Shown here in pieces: positions 1 through 10,527 of a DNA stretch of 64,000 nt. Made by a program: the position numbers and the translations under genes. Numbering within the stretch: the first letter of the stretch is position 1; every line of letters begins with the position of its first letter. Source of the DNA: Asparagopsis taxiformis (Eukaryota; Rhodophyta; Florideophyceae; Bonnemaisoniales; Bonnemaisoniaceae); the NCBI GenBank assembly GCA_030407315.1, contig JALQPE010002015.1:1-64000 (forward strand), read 5' to 3'. The notes beneath the pieces were generated by a model. That model ran no database searches. It saw only the letters and a list, made by a program, of their open reading frames with translations, and was not told the DNA's origin.

Positions 1-540
1 GGACCGGCCGCAGAACTGGGGATCCGCAGCGAGCGGAAAGTGAGGAAGGAGGAACGGCGCGGAGAGAGAGATGGGGCTTGACCGAGGCAAAGCGTGCTCG
101 CAGGGACAGTGAACATCATGATGATGACATGATAGTGGCTCAAAACATGTTGGAATTGCGGCAGAGTGCTATGCAAAGGTAGTTCCCCCTGGGTTGGCAG
201 ATGGCGGAGGTGCTGCAGACGAGTCCCAGCCGGGGGTTCCCGAGACACTGGAGGCTGTGACCCCCACTGCGCCAACTATGCCGAGTACATCAGCCCCAGC
301 AGTGTAAGTGCAGTCAGGGACCCGAGGATAGCGGGCAAGGAGGTTGTTTCTGAGCAACGTTCACAGGATCTGCCAACTATCATCGGCGGTCAGGTGGTAC
401 TGAGGGGAGAGAGCAGCGGGAGTGCGGCCCTCGTCACAACCAGACTGTCATTGGTGCCAAATATGCGCGTAACGCCCCCGCGACGTTCAGGCTATTGGCG
501 ATGGAGGACATCATATTCCCGATTAGCGTGGGAGATGGGG

Positions 541-1705
541 GGACGGTGAGGGGGGCAGAGAGGTTGCATCCGCCGGAATCCATCGATTTAATGGCGAGTC
601 GCATCAATGCGCAGAAGAAGAAGATCGCGGAGCTGGGAAAAAAAAGTGTTTAGCCAGGACATAGCAAACAAGGCGCTCACCACGGAGATTTGTTGTTGGA
701 GGCTAAGGTGAAGACTCTGCAGGCGGAAAATGCCAGCCTTACTGCAATTGCGGACAGGAACAGTAAAATCAGTGATCACTCGGTGGCGGTAAGTCGACGA
801 AAATACACAGAAAAAGCCATTCCTGTGAAATACCTTGGAGTTCTTAGGGCGGTTGAGGGAAAACCTGACAAAGTGTGCAAGAAAACGAGACTATGGAGCT
901 TGACCCTATAGCGGAACAAACGCAGAGACGTTGGACTGGACGTACCATCGAGGGTAGAGCCGGTAGAAGGGGCACTTTGGAGCGAAAACGGTGTAGGATA
1001 TATTGCTACCCCTCCGGGCTATATCATCAAGAATCTGCAGTGGTATACACCTTCGTACAGGGACGAGAGTGATCTGCTGAATGACTTGGTGCGACACGTA
1101 CTGCGTCAAAGTCCGTGGTGTGATGTGTTTTCCGATGAGGAGCAGCGTGTGTGCTGTCAAGAGGCTGTGGGGGGAGCAAGGAATTGAAAGTGAAGGTGAC
1201 GCAGAAACTGTCCGACGTGATGAGTGCACGGAAGCGTAATGCGAGGACAGATTGTTCGGTTCGCTGGGGTACACGAAATTAATGTCTAGATGCACGATGC
1301 TGACGACGCGAGCTGAGATGGACGAGCGAGAGGAACAAAAGCGCGAAGCGTCTGAGAAGCTTTTGAAACGGGAAAGTAAACGGTGATTTGGATATGGGGA
1401 GGTGGCGAACGGCACCGTTCTCAGAGCTGCGATACAGCAAAGGCATGGTTCCTGACAGCTTCGAAATGGAAGTGAATGGTGATGCATGGTTTAACAACCG
1501 AGTAGCTGTGAATGTGCTGGACATCTTCAGGGGTTATTCGATACGACCAGAACAAGTAATGGACATAGAGACGAGCATACTAACGCTGGCGCGCCTGGAT
1601 GCTTGGCTAGTGACTACTGTGGAGTGTTTGGATGAACCGAAGGGGAAAGGAGGTGCACGGCAGAAGGAGTTTACAAGGCGGGTTACAGTCAATATGTGGG
1701 GGTAG
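541..1705 (+). pseudogene. Decayed coding remnants, probably mobile-element derived
   Basis: Several short plus-strand open frames follow each other in different frames. One (690-911) has a heptad-like Leu/Ala-rich stretch at its start. A frame around 975-1140 gives a protein-like sequence rich in Tyr and Trp. A last one (1388-1705) is 105 aa. I recognise no family. Frame changes and stops separate the pieces, so this is most likely an old gene or transposon ORF broken by indels. The neighbouring minus-strand region (2084-5294) is a decayed transposase, which supports a mobile-element origin. Nothing convincing is seen in 1-540 or 1706-2083. Confidence 0.25.
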
Positions 1706-2083
1706 CTTTTCAGCAATTAGTTGGTATGGTGGTGTACTGCATGTCTTGTCTCCAAGGCTCGCAAGCAAGGGAAGAAACGGACGTTGTCGAGAGCGAACAG
1801 CGGACTAGTGCACAGTCACGGCATGTGTTTGCAAGCCGTACTGTGACGAGAGAGGCTGTTGAAGTGTGGCAAAGCGGAGAGGGGTACTGGAATTGTTCAT
1901 GTCGTTGATGATGTAAACCGCTGCTCATCACTTGTTCTAGTGTCCGAGGATTGGATTCAATCGCATATTACGTCAAACCTCGGTGCTGTAATGGATTGTG
2001 TGATTGCGCAAGGACTAATTGCGCAGAACTTTTCGTCGTTGACCCATATGCTGGACACCTGACTGCAAACCTGAATGTCGAAA

Positions 2084-5000
2084 TCAATGCCCCACAGTAT
2101 GGGGGCATGGAGCGGCGCCATGCAGCCACTGCTGATAACGGTTTTGGCGTAATGGAGGATGGTTGAAATTAGTGCAGTAAATGTGACGTTGACTAGAAGG
2201 TTTATCATGTAGTACATTATCAATAGAGTGCTGCGATTTAGATTTATTCTTCTTCATTATCATCTGTGAATTGGTAATCAGTGTTGGTGTAGAAGCGGTT
2301 GAGATAGAAACGGTGGTCCGACCAGTGCATTTGTTTCGTAAATGGCTTGACTGGAAAGTTACTTCGTACGATGTGCACGGTGCCAGATATAGTATAGATG
2401 CAGGAATGAGGTCAAACCAAGGACCACCTGCACTGTGGGATGCAGTGTCATTGCTGTCAACGGATCCGTTGTCCGGGTCCCATGTGGACCACTTAAAAAC
2501 AAATGCACCCAAGTGATTTTTCCACAGCGGTTTTTTGGGGCAAAGCAGGTCATATACTGAACGAAAGCGAGTTCTACAGGTTGAAACAGGTTTGGAGACT
2601 GCAGGCGTACCAGTGCCAGGACGCGCCCTACCCATATGGTTCTGTAGTCATCGGCAGTTCCGGAGATGACGACAAAGGAGTACTGCGATCTCTTTGCGGG
2701 GCCGAACGATGAAGTTGCAAAGACGCGCTGCTGCTTGTGCCTCGACACGTTTGTGGGGCGAAGCATGCCACTGTGCGGGTCAAAGTCGTCGGCATCTGGG
2801 ACGTACCCTCCCATGACGTAGGCGGACTTTACCACGGTGACGGAAATGTCCATGTCATGTATTGGAGGGCCTTCTGCCGTGGCGCGCAGTCTAGCGAGGG
2901 TGAGGAACGCTTGTGCAGCTGTGTCACCGAGTTGCTGGAATAGCGTTATGGTGCCAGACGGGAACGAGGAGTGTGCAGCGGCAAAAGAGTGGCAGGATCG
3001 GGCTGTCCGTCGATATCTGCAACGAGGAGGGTTGCATCGGGCAGCAGGGAGGCAAAGTCGTGCAGTGCAACGGTGAATCCGTCGCGAACGAGTACTGCAC
3101 CGTCTGTGGGCGATATCATGCGTGCGTTTCCCAATGTGTTCGATGGGGTATGACCAGTTGGAGTGGCCAAGGAGAATTCCATGTGGCGAATAGTCTCTTC
3201 CATGGCTGTGGAGCGCCTTCGAGAGGTTTTCCTATAACTCTGTTTGAACAGAAGATGCGAGTGTTCGTAGGGGCCTGCATCAATGTGTTCCAGGCGCCAT
3301 ATCTCTGCAAGTCACCGGGAAGATGGTCTAGAAGATGGAACTTGAAAGTTTTGAGACCTGTGGTGTGGAATGGGCCGAGGGTGGAGAGCATTGATTGTTT
3401 GAAATAGGAAATGGAGTTCTGGAGGCTTTCTAGTTCGGCGGCAGTCCAGTGCTTGATGCGACCGCGTTTCATGACCCATGCGACGAGGTCAGAGTATTGC
3501 GTGCAGATGGAAGTGAGGGGGGCTGTATCTACTTCGTCACAGCATGTGTCAATGAATGCTGCGATGAAAGGGAACACCATGTCGACATGGTGATAGTCTT
3601 TGGCTGCGAGCATGCCGCGTATGCCGTCCTCCGTGAAGAGGCCGTTCAAATTGGTGCCCTTCTCACCCTTGGAGAAGTCGACATGAAGACCGGTGATGTA
3701 GTAGTCGCGTTCGATAGCGGACAGAATGCTGTTTGAGCCGGCGAGGATGGATTTTTCACCTTCTTGAAGGTGCGAGGTGTCCCGGAATGGGAGGCAGGGT
3801 GGTGAGGTCTGGGGAGCTGAGGCGGTGGACAATGCACTGTTTGATGAGCTTTGAGATGCCGAGGTGGAGATTGTGCAGAGGCTCGAAGGAGAAAATGTTG
3901 TAGGGGTCTAGGGGACTGTTGGTGGGTAAAAGAGCGGTCGATTCGAGGACAGAGTGTTGTTCGAGGAGGGAGAGAGCTTCGAGCGGAGCAGTTGTATGCT
4001 CCTGAGCGCCTCTCTTGGCGTGCAGAGCGTGTATCATCGAGGGAGCGGGGCTGGTGTGTGGCGCGCTGGATTCAAGTTGAGTGGCGGGGATGTAGCAGCG
4101 GTGGCAGGGATGTGTGGTGGGTAGTGCTGTTGCGAGTGCATGAGAGCTCTTTGGCCTCTGGAAAGTCGCAGCAATAATTGGCTAGGATGGGAAAGCATTG
4201 GCGGGCAGTTGCAGTGGAGTCTGTGCAGGGGAACCCGGAAGAGAACGCGGTGGATAGGGACGAAAACACTTTTTCGAGTGCTTTATGAAGAATATCAATT
4301 TTGCGAGCGCGACTAGCAGAACTAGAGGTTGTCGGCATTTCATCACCGAACAAGGCGTTGGACGAAGGGTTAACAATGTACGGAAGATACCCGACGATGG
4401 TGAGGCCGGTACGGATTGCAGTGGCGACGGAGGGGGCGGAGAAGTTGAGCAGTGTGACGTGTATGGGGTATATGCGACGATTGCGGAGCTCTTGAGGCTT
4501 GTGCTGCTCTTGTCGGAGTACACTTGGAGGAGGCGGCCGGCAAAGGAGGAAGCGGTGGGATCATTTTCCTCTGCCCATACGACCTGTGGATCTTCCGAAG
4601 AGCTGCACGCGCCTGTCTAGTAACCTGGTGCAGCGTTTTTCGCGAATTCTGTGTGTAGGGGATGAGAAAATATTGCGGTGCCGTCTGGGGCGGTCTGTGG
4701 GGAGGGGTGGAAGAGAGTATTTTGGTCGTTAGCCAGTGCTAACTGCCTGCGGAGCATGTCGACTGGGTCGCGGAGGTACAGCTGTGCCGAGTACTTACCA
4801 GTTTTGTCTGGAATGATGTGGCTCTTGTAACCTTCGGTGCGGAAATGTGTTTCGACCATGGAAGCGGTAACGTGGCGACATTCTTCTACGGTGCGAACGG
4901 CGCTGTTGAACTTTTCTAGGGAGAATGCGGGGTCTTGTAGGATGGTGATGACTTCGCTCACGCGGCCAGCGCCGGCCTTGTACTCGAGGGTTGTGAGACT

Positions 5001-5294
5001 GGCGCGGAGGGATTGCACGAGGAGGTCTGCGCGGGAGGGGGTTGAGGTTGGTGGCAGTGAAGCGTCACAGGGTGAGTCGCTGGAGGAAGCACGACCAGAT
5101 TCTGGGTCTGGGGAGCTGGGTTGCGGGGAATCATGGTCGCCGTTTCGAGCAGGCTCATGGGTGACGGCAGGGACACGAGCGTTGTTGAAATGTTGGGGAG
5201 AGGGGTTGAAACGGTAGCGACACGTTCGCTCATGCAGCGCGAGCGCATAAGCATCTACGCAGTAGTAGAAGCACCCTTCATACTTGCATTCCAT
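2084..5294 (-). pseudogene. Broken DNA-transposon protein, Plavaka/KDZ-like (tentative)
   Basis: Minus-strand fragments in several frames line up in the order of one long transposon protein. First (5294-4617) comes an N-terminal Cys/His zinc-finger-like segment and a Ser/Pro-rich linker. Next (4037-3756) is a piece with the motif NIFSFEPLHNLHLGISK. Then (3832-3116) is a 238-aa piece with KFHLLDHL followed by an acidic/Arg stretch. Last (2853-2359) is a C-terminal piece with SGMLRPTNVSRHKQQRVF. The FxPLHNLHLG and KFHLLDH motifs are typical of large cut-and-paste transposases seen in fungi, oomycetes and algae; the exact superfamily is a guess. At least four frameshifts or stops separate the parts, so it is not functional. 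Terminal repeats were not found. Confidence 0.5.
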
Positions 5295-5889
5295 GTCGAG
5301 TTTTGACGCAAAAGGGAGGATTGCGAGCTGAACAGGGGAGACTGTGCCGTCCAGATGCGACCAATTTTATTTTGTGGTGCTTTCGAGACTGGAATGTAAC
5401 GTGTTCGTTCGTAGTTTTGTGGGTAGTAGTTTTGTGCTCACTCCAGCTGACATCCCAACGGTGGAATTTAACCGAGAGTTCAATCATTTCCAACTGTTAC
5501 ATCACATTGCGTGCTGGCAACGTGTGCATGGAAGGACGAACGACTGCCCTGGGAGATGAATTTCAATTAATTCATTTGTAATAATAAACTTTTTTATTTC
5601 CAAACTTCGTGGAATCTGAATGTGCTTTACAGCGGATATGCCACAGATCATGTAAGGAAAGCAAATGGATTCTCATATATATGATTATATGTTTATATTC
5701 GTTGTTCTCGATCCGGATCTCTTTGTAGGGGAATCAGAGACCATGGCTTGGGCCATACTCAATCTCACTGCCGGCGATGATTTCGAGTATGCACAGCAAG
5801 ACTTAAGCGGACGCAGAAAGCTGTCCGGTCGACGCCGCAGGCTCCACTCCGCCCTCATCACCGACTGATCTTCTTTGACCGACTTTTTT
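5295..5889. other. Region without a confident gene
   Basis: A 67-aa open frame (5665-5868, +) and an overlapping 75-aa frame on the other strand are the only openings. Neither has a recognisable motif. The stretch is fairly AT-rich near 5575-5700. Confidence 0.3.
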
Positions 5890-5927
5890 GTACGTGCGCG
5901 AATCTTGATCAAGATTCGCGCACGTAC
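5890..5927. repeat. Perfect 38-bp palindrome
   Basis: The two 19-nt halves are exact reverse complements with no spacer, centred on TTGATCAA. The first half starts GTACGTGCGCG. It lies 125 bp upstream of the first proposed microexon, and its right end (CAC/GTACCT) resembles a splice donor, so it could be part of an upstream exon or a transcript hairpin. Confidence 0.9.
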
Positions 5928-5949
5928 CTTCGTTCCATCCTCTACCCTC

Positions 5950-6979
5950 GAGGGTATGCGTTGAGGGAAGCGTGGGTTTTGAGTCTGACTATTTCCGTTG
6001 ATGCGATATTTTTCATGGAAGCCTGTTGACTGATGGTGTGTATTGAGCGGAGGATGGAAGAGAGGTACGTGAAGTTTGAAAGTATGCTGTGAGGGAAGGT
6101 TGATTTTTGAGTCTGACTGTTGTGGTTGATTCCGATGTTGTGTAGATGATGCAGGAATGTTGATGACGGAAGGTAAGTTTCATTGAGTGCCAAGATGTGC
6201 TTTGCGAAGATATGGACTGCTGACTATGATTATTGTAATTGCAAGGTTTTTGGATCATGGTTTGTATTGTGTGTAGGATGGATGAGAGGTACATTTGCGA
6301 GTTCTCAGGGTATGTAGCGAGGGAAACGTTGGTTTTCAATCTGACTGTTGCGATTGAATCCGATGTTGCGTAGGTGATGGAGGAATAGTGATGACGGAAG
6401 GTAAGTCACATTGGGCGCCCAGACCGGTTGTGCGAAGATGCGGAATGCTGACTACTTTTCTTGGCTACACGATTACGTGATTTATGGTTTTTATGTGTGC
6501 AGGATGGAACAGGTAAAGTAAGTGTGCGAGTTTGAAAGTAAGCAGCGAGGGAAGGTTGGTTTTGAGTCTGACTATTTCCGTTGATGCGATATTTTTCATT
6601 GGAAGCCTATTGAGTCATGGTGTGTATTGTGTGGAGCGAAGGTAAGTGTGCGAGTTTTGAAAGTATGCTGTGATGGAAGGGTTGGTTTTGAGTCTGACTG
6701 TTGTGGTTGATTCCGATGTTGTGTAGATGATGCAGGAATGTTGATGACAGAAGGTAAGTTTTACTGAGCACCAAGACTTGTTTTGCGAAGATATGGACTG
6801 CTGACTTTGATTATTCATTGCAAGGTTTTTGGATCATGGTTTGTATTTTGTGTAGGATGGATGATTCAGTCATCCTCTCGGAGAGGTAAGTAAGGGAGTT
6901 TCTAGGATATCTGTCGTGGTAAGCGTTGCTTTTGAGTCTGACTGTTGTGGTTGATTCTGATGTTGTGTATGTGATGCAG
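5950..6979 (+). repeat. Tandem ~110-bp modules, two alternating types
   Basis: About nine copies of a degenerate module repeat here. Type A carries GAGTCTGACTGTTGTGGTTG and ends GATGCAG. Type B carries ATGGACTGCTGAC and ends TTGTGTAG. Each ends in AG and is followed, after 12-30 nt, by GTAAGT or GTACRT that opens the next module. The A-B order is broken once (about 6518-6641), where the 5' part of A is fused to a B-like 3' end. Confidence 0.8.
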
Positions 6980-7031
6980 GAGTGGTGAAGCAGGAACGGC
7001 AGGACTGAAGGAGAGTGAAGAAGGGATGTAG
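6053..7031 (+). CDS. Proposed eight-exon microexon gene (Asp/Arg-repeat peptide)
   Basis: Proposed exons are 6053-6064, 6155-6172, 6277-6288, 6383-6400, 6503-6517, 6736-6753, 6856-6885 and 6980-7031 (stop TAG at 7029). The introns are 90, 104, 94, 102, 218, 102 and 94 bp. Every intron starts GTAAGT, GTACGT or GTACAT, contains CTGAC as a branch-site candidate and ends in AG. All internal exons are multiples of three and all junctions are phase 1, so the frame stays open throughout. From the ATG at 6054 it encodes about 57 residues, with a 10-residue repeat close to MDER-NVDDGR in which each half comes from its own exon. The 218-bp intron contains a damaged copy with a 5-nt would-be exon (6637-6641). 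The acceptor before 6383 is a weak GAG. No family is recognised. The alternative is a satellite array mimicking splice sites; upstream exons are possible. Confidence 0.4.
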
Positions 7032-7341
7032 GAAGATGGGGAATGAAGCTGTGAGGTGTTTCTGGTATGTGTATATTTTGGGGCATACGATAGAAGTGAG
7101 AGTGCGTTTCAAGTGGTGTAAGATTTTGCTGACCATGTTCGTGTTTGATGTCTTGATGATTTAATGGGCTGGGGTGGTGTCGAGGAAAGCGGGGATGGTA
7201 TTGGGAAGGAGCGTATTTTTGTAATCTAGGTCGTGAGGGTTCTTGCAGTATGTGCGGATGGTGGTGCATGGCGTTCGGATGGTAGGGAGAACGCGATAGT
7301 GAGGGAGATGGGTGATCGACGATATGCTGACAGGTATTTTG
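7032..7341. other. Sequence 3' of the microexon array
   Basis: No gene is seen. It would form the 3' UTR if the array is transcribed on the plus strand. Open frames on the minus strand are His/Pro-rich and unconvincing. Confidence 0.3.
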
Positions 7342-7467
7342 TATTCTGGCTGGATACGTATTTCCTATTCTAACCGGGTATTTATTCCTATTCTAACCGG
7401 GTATTTATTTCCTATTCTAACCGGGTATTTATTTCCTATTCTGACCAGATATGTATTCCCTATTCTA
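7342..7467. repeat. 24-bp minisatellite, about five units
   Basis: The unit is close to TATTCTAACCGGGTATTTAT plus TTCC. The central three copies are near-identical; the first and last are diverged. Confidence 0.9.
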
Positions 7468-7590
7468 GAGAGACGTATTGTATACGAGCAGTTTCCTAAA
7501 TGAGAGAATAAAATACGGTCCGATATGGGCCCTGAATTTACCATCCGCTGTAATTTCTTCCCTCCCGGTTTTCGCTGATATATTGTATAC

Positions 7591-8109
7591 TGGATGTCGG
7601 GTCCTAGTATTCCGCCATATGTACTAGAGAAAGTGGATGTCGGGTCCTAGTATTCCGCCATATGTACTAGAGAAAGTGGATGTCGGGTCCTAGTATTCCG
7701 CCATATGTACTAGAGAAAGTGGGTGTCGGGTCCTACTATTCCGCCAAACGTACTAGAGAAAGTGGATGAGTGGTCCGAGTATTCCGCCATATCTACTAGA
7801 GAAAGTGGATGTCGGGTCCTAGTATTCCGCCATATGTACTAGAGAAATGGGGATGGCGGGTCCTAGTATTCCGCCATATGTACTAGAGAAAGTGGATGTC
7901 GGGTCCTAGTATTCCGCCATATGTACTAGAGAAAGTGGAGTCGGGTCCTAGTATTCCGCCATATGTACTAGAGAAAGTGGATGTCGGGTCCTAGTATTCC
8001 GCCAAAACGTACTAGAGAAAGTGGATGTCGGGTCCTAGTATTCCGCCATATTTACTAGAGAAAGTGGATGTCGGGCCCTAGTATTCCGCCATATGTACTA
8101 GAGAAAGTG
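7591..8109. repeat. 43-bp minisatellite, about twelve units
   Basis: Direct head-to-tail repeats carry GTCGGGTCCTAGTATTCCGC and TACTAGAGAAAGTGG in each unit, with few point changes. There are no unique spacers, so it is not a CRISPR array. A related GTACTAGAGAGACTGGACGT recurs at about 8189. Confidence 0.92.
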
Positions 8110-8155
8110 GACGTCCGCATCCAAAAAATTTTTATTTTTTTTGGACGCGGACGTC
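8110..8155. repeat. A/T-loop hairpin at the end of the 43-bp array
   Basis: GACGTCCGCATCCAAAAAA is followed, after a short T-rich loop, by TTTTTTGGACGCGGACGTC. This gives a stem of about 19 bp with one mismatch. It looks like the terminus of a small inverted-repeat element next to the minisatellite. Confidence 0.8.
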
Positions 8156-8236
8156 ATTGTTCTAGTAAAATCTCGGGGCGACTAGACCGTACTAGAGAGA
8201 CTGGACGTCCGCGACACTTCGAAATCACAGTGACGT

Positions 8237-8605
8237 TTGGAGAAAGCAACCTCCACAAATGGTAGCACCGTGGCTGAAGCCCCAAGCTGTGTGAACCACC
8301 AAATGGTCGGCACAGGGGTGAAGCCCGAACCATTATTAGTCGCGGCATCGGCTGATTCTATCGAGAAAGAGGAACGCCATGTCGACGACAATAATGGGGG
8401 TGACGATACGAGAGATGATGCTCGTGGGGAAAGCCCGAGTGCTGAAGAGATCAAGCGCTTGAATAGCTCGCGGGCATATTCTAATAGATTCTCATTGGTC
8501 CACTTGTACGCACCAGTCCCGATAGCCTTGCGCATTGGCGGAATACTTTCAAAACCGATGACCAGTTTTCGCATCGAGACTATTCAAGCCATTCAGCGTA
8601 CATAA
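8237..8605 (+). other. Overlapping short open frames, unresolved
   Basis: A 122-aa plus-strand frame (Ser/Asp/Glu-rich middle, hydrophobic end) overlaps a 130-aa minus-strand frame (8574-8182). Both look moderately protein-like and neither matches a family I know. The interval sits between the minisatellite and the outer end of the long inverted repeat, so either could be a fragment of a mobile element. Confidence 0.2.
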
Positions 8606-9120
8606 TACCGAAAGACAGTGTCACCCGCCAAAATCATGTGTCGACGTGATGGGACGATTCGCCAGATAAATATCTGAAGCAAAATTTTTACTGATGCGCC
8701 AAGTGGACCAATTGAATCTAGCCCTATTCGATTATGTTCAAAATATAGATAGTTGTGTTCATCGCCGTGATTCGTTGAATCAAATTCGCTCGATGCGTTA
8801 ATTCGTACCTTTACTCTACCACAGGGATATTGAATTGGTTACAGCTCGGGAACCATTCCTCTGCTAGTCACTTGCTGTCGCCTGGATTGATCGGTTTACT
8901 ACACTGTTACACTGTCCCTTGATTCTGTCAACCTTACCAGCATCTCATTTCAAACATATCCAATTTCAGATTTCATCTCCCTCTCCACATCGTATCGATC
9001 GTTTACTCCAGAGGACCATACTATACTATTCAGTACGTTTCCGTCCGGACAGAGCAGACGCCAAGATGCTCGACACGAACCTATCAATATATGACGCAGA
9101 TGGAATGATGTTGAATTACG

Positions 9121-9131
9121 TATTGACACGA
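9121..9131 (+). repeat. Left target-site duplication of the Mutator-like element
   Basis: TATTGACACGA precedes the element and is repeated exactly at 14844-14854 after it. An 11-bp duplication is within the size range known for Mutator-like elements. Confidence 0.85.
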
Positions 9132-10393
9132 CTGGAACTTATCCTCCCGACCCAGAGAGTGAAATGATAGAAAATTATCATAAGTTTGAGGCTGGGGTGT
9201 AGTCACGCTTGGGACTGGGTTGACGTGACAATCGGGACCGGACCGGCGGCGGCGGAGCACTGTAATGCAGTCGGGAGGATAAGGTCCAGTGGAAGCCAGG
9301 CGCTTCACAGAGTCGTCGCCTCACGAAACCCCACCGCACCTCCGCCGCACTCGCACTTTGTTAACGTTGCGTGCACACCGCGCATCCACCCGCCGCACCC
9401 GCCCGTTGCCAACATTGCGTACACATCACTGCGCACCCGGACGTCCACCCCGCCGCACTCGCGCGTTACCAACATTGCGTACACATCACTGCAAACCCCA
9501 CCCCGCCGTACCCGCCCGTTGCCAACATTGCGTGCACATCACCGCGCATCCACCCCGCCGCACCCGCCAACATTGTGCACATCACCGCACACCCCACCCC
9601 GCCGCACCCGCCAACATTGTGTGCACATCACCGCGCATCTACCCCACCGCACCTGCCCGTTGCCAACATTGCGTGTACATCACCGCGCATCCACCCCGCC
9701 GCACCCGCCAACATTGTGCACATCACCGCGCATCTACCCCACCGCACCTGCCCGTTGCCAACATTGCGTGAAAATCACCTCGCCTCACTCCGCCGCTCCT
9801 GCCCGTTGCCAACATTGTGTGCACATCACCGCACACATCACCCTGCCGCACACGGACGTTACCAACATTGTGTGCACATCACCGCACACCTCACCCTGCC
9901 GCACACGGACGTTACCAACATTGCGTAAACATCATCCCATCTCGCATTACCCCGCTGCATCTGGAAGTTGGTAACATTGCGTGAAAATCACCTCGCCTCA
10001 CCCCGCCGCACCCACCCGTTGGCAACATTGCATGAAAATCACTGCACACCCCACCTCGCCTCACACTGCTGCAGCACCCGGACGCTGGCAACATTGTGTG
10101 AACACATTTTAAGCATCGTGTGCAAATCATCGCACATCTCACTGCACCTGGACGTTGTTAAAACCGTGTGCACATCACCACACACCCCACCTCGCCGCAA
10201 CTGGAAGTTGTTAACACTGCTTGCACTCCTTACTGCACCTGGACATTGGCAACACGGTGTGCACATCACCCCACCTCGCCTCACCCTGCTGCACCCGGAC
10301 GCTGGCAACATTGTGTGCACATTTCAAGCATTGTTTGCAAATCATCGCGCATATCACTGCACCTGCACGCTGCTGATATTGTTTACACATCAC
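9132..10393 (+). repeat. Left terminal inverted repeat with internal minisatellite
   Basis: It pairs with 13484-14843. The repeat units are C-rich on this strand (CACCGCGCATCCACCCCGCC-like), which opens long artificial reading frames rich in His, Pro, Thr and Arg. These are not counted as genes. Confidence 0.88.
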
Positions 10394-10527
10394 AGCTACT
10401 GTGTGCAGGTTCCGGCACCGGCACGTTGGTAACACACACATTCAAAGACTGTGTCTATGCTGGTTGCCCATATCTGGCGCTTGCATGCAACTTGTTTCCT
10501 GTGTTTCTTATTATTGTTGAGCTCGTC

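Noticed and set aside
7591..8109. Possible CRISPR array
   Set aside because: The repeats are directly adjacent with no unique spacers, and the DNA is eukaryotic. It is a minisatellite.
9186..10432. Several long overlapping frames (up to 262 aa) rich in His, Pro, Thr and Arg
   Set aside because: They are translations of the C-rich minisatellite in the MULE inverted repeat, open in all three frames, and mirrored at 13489-14789. No non-repeat coding content.
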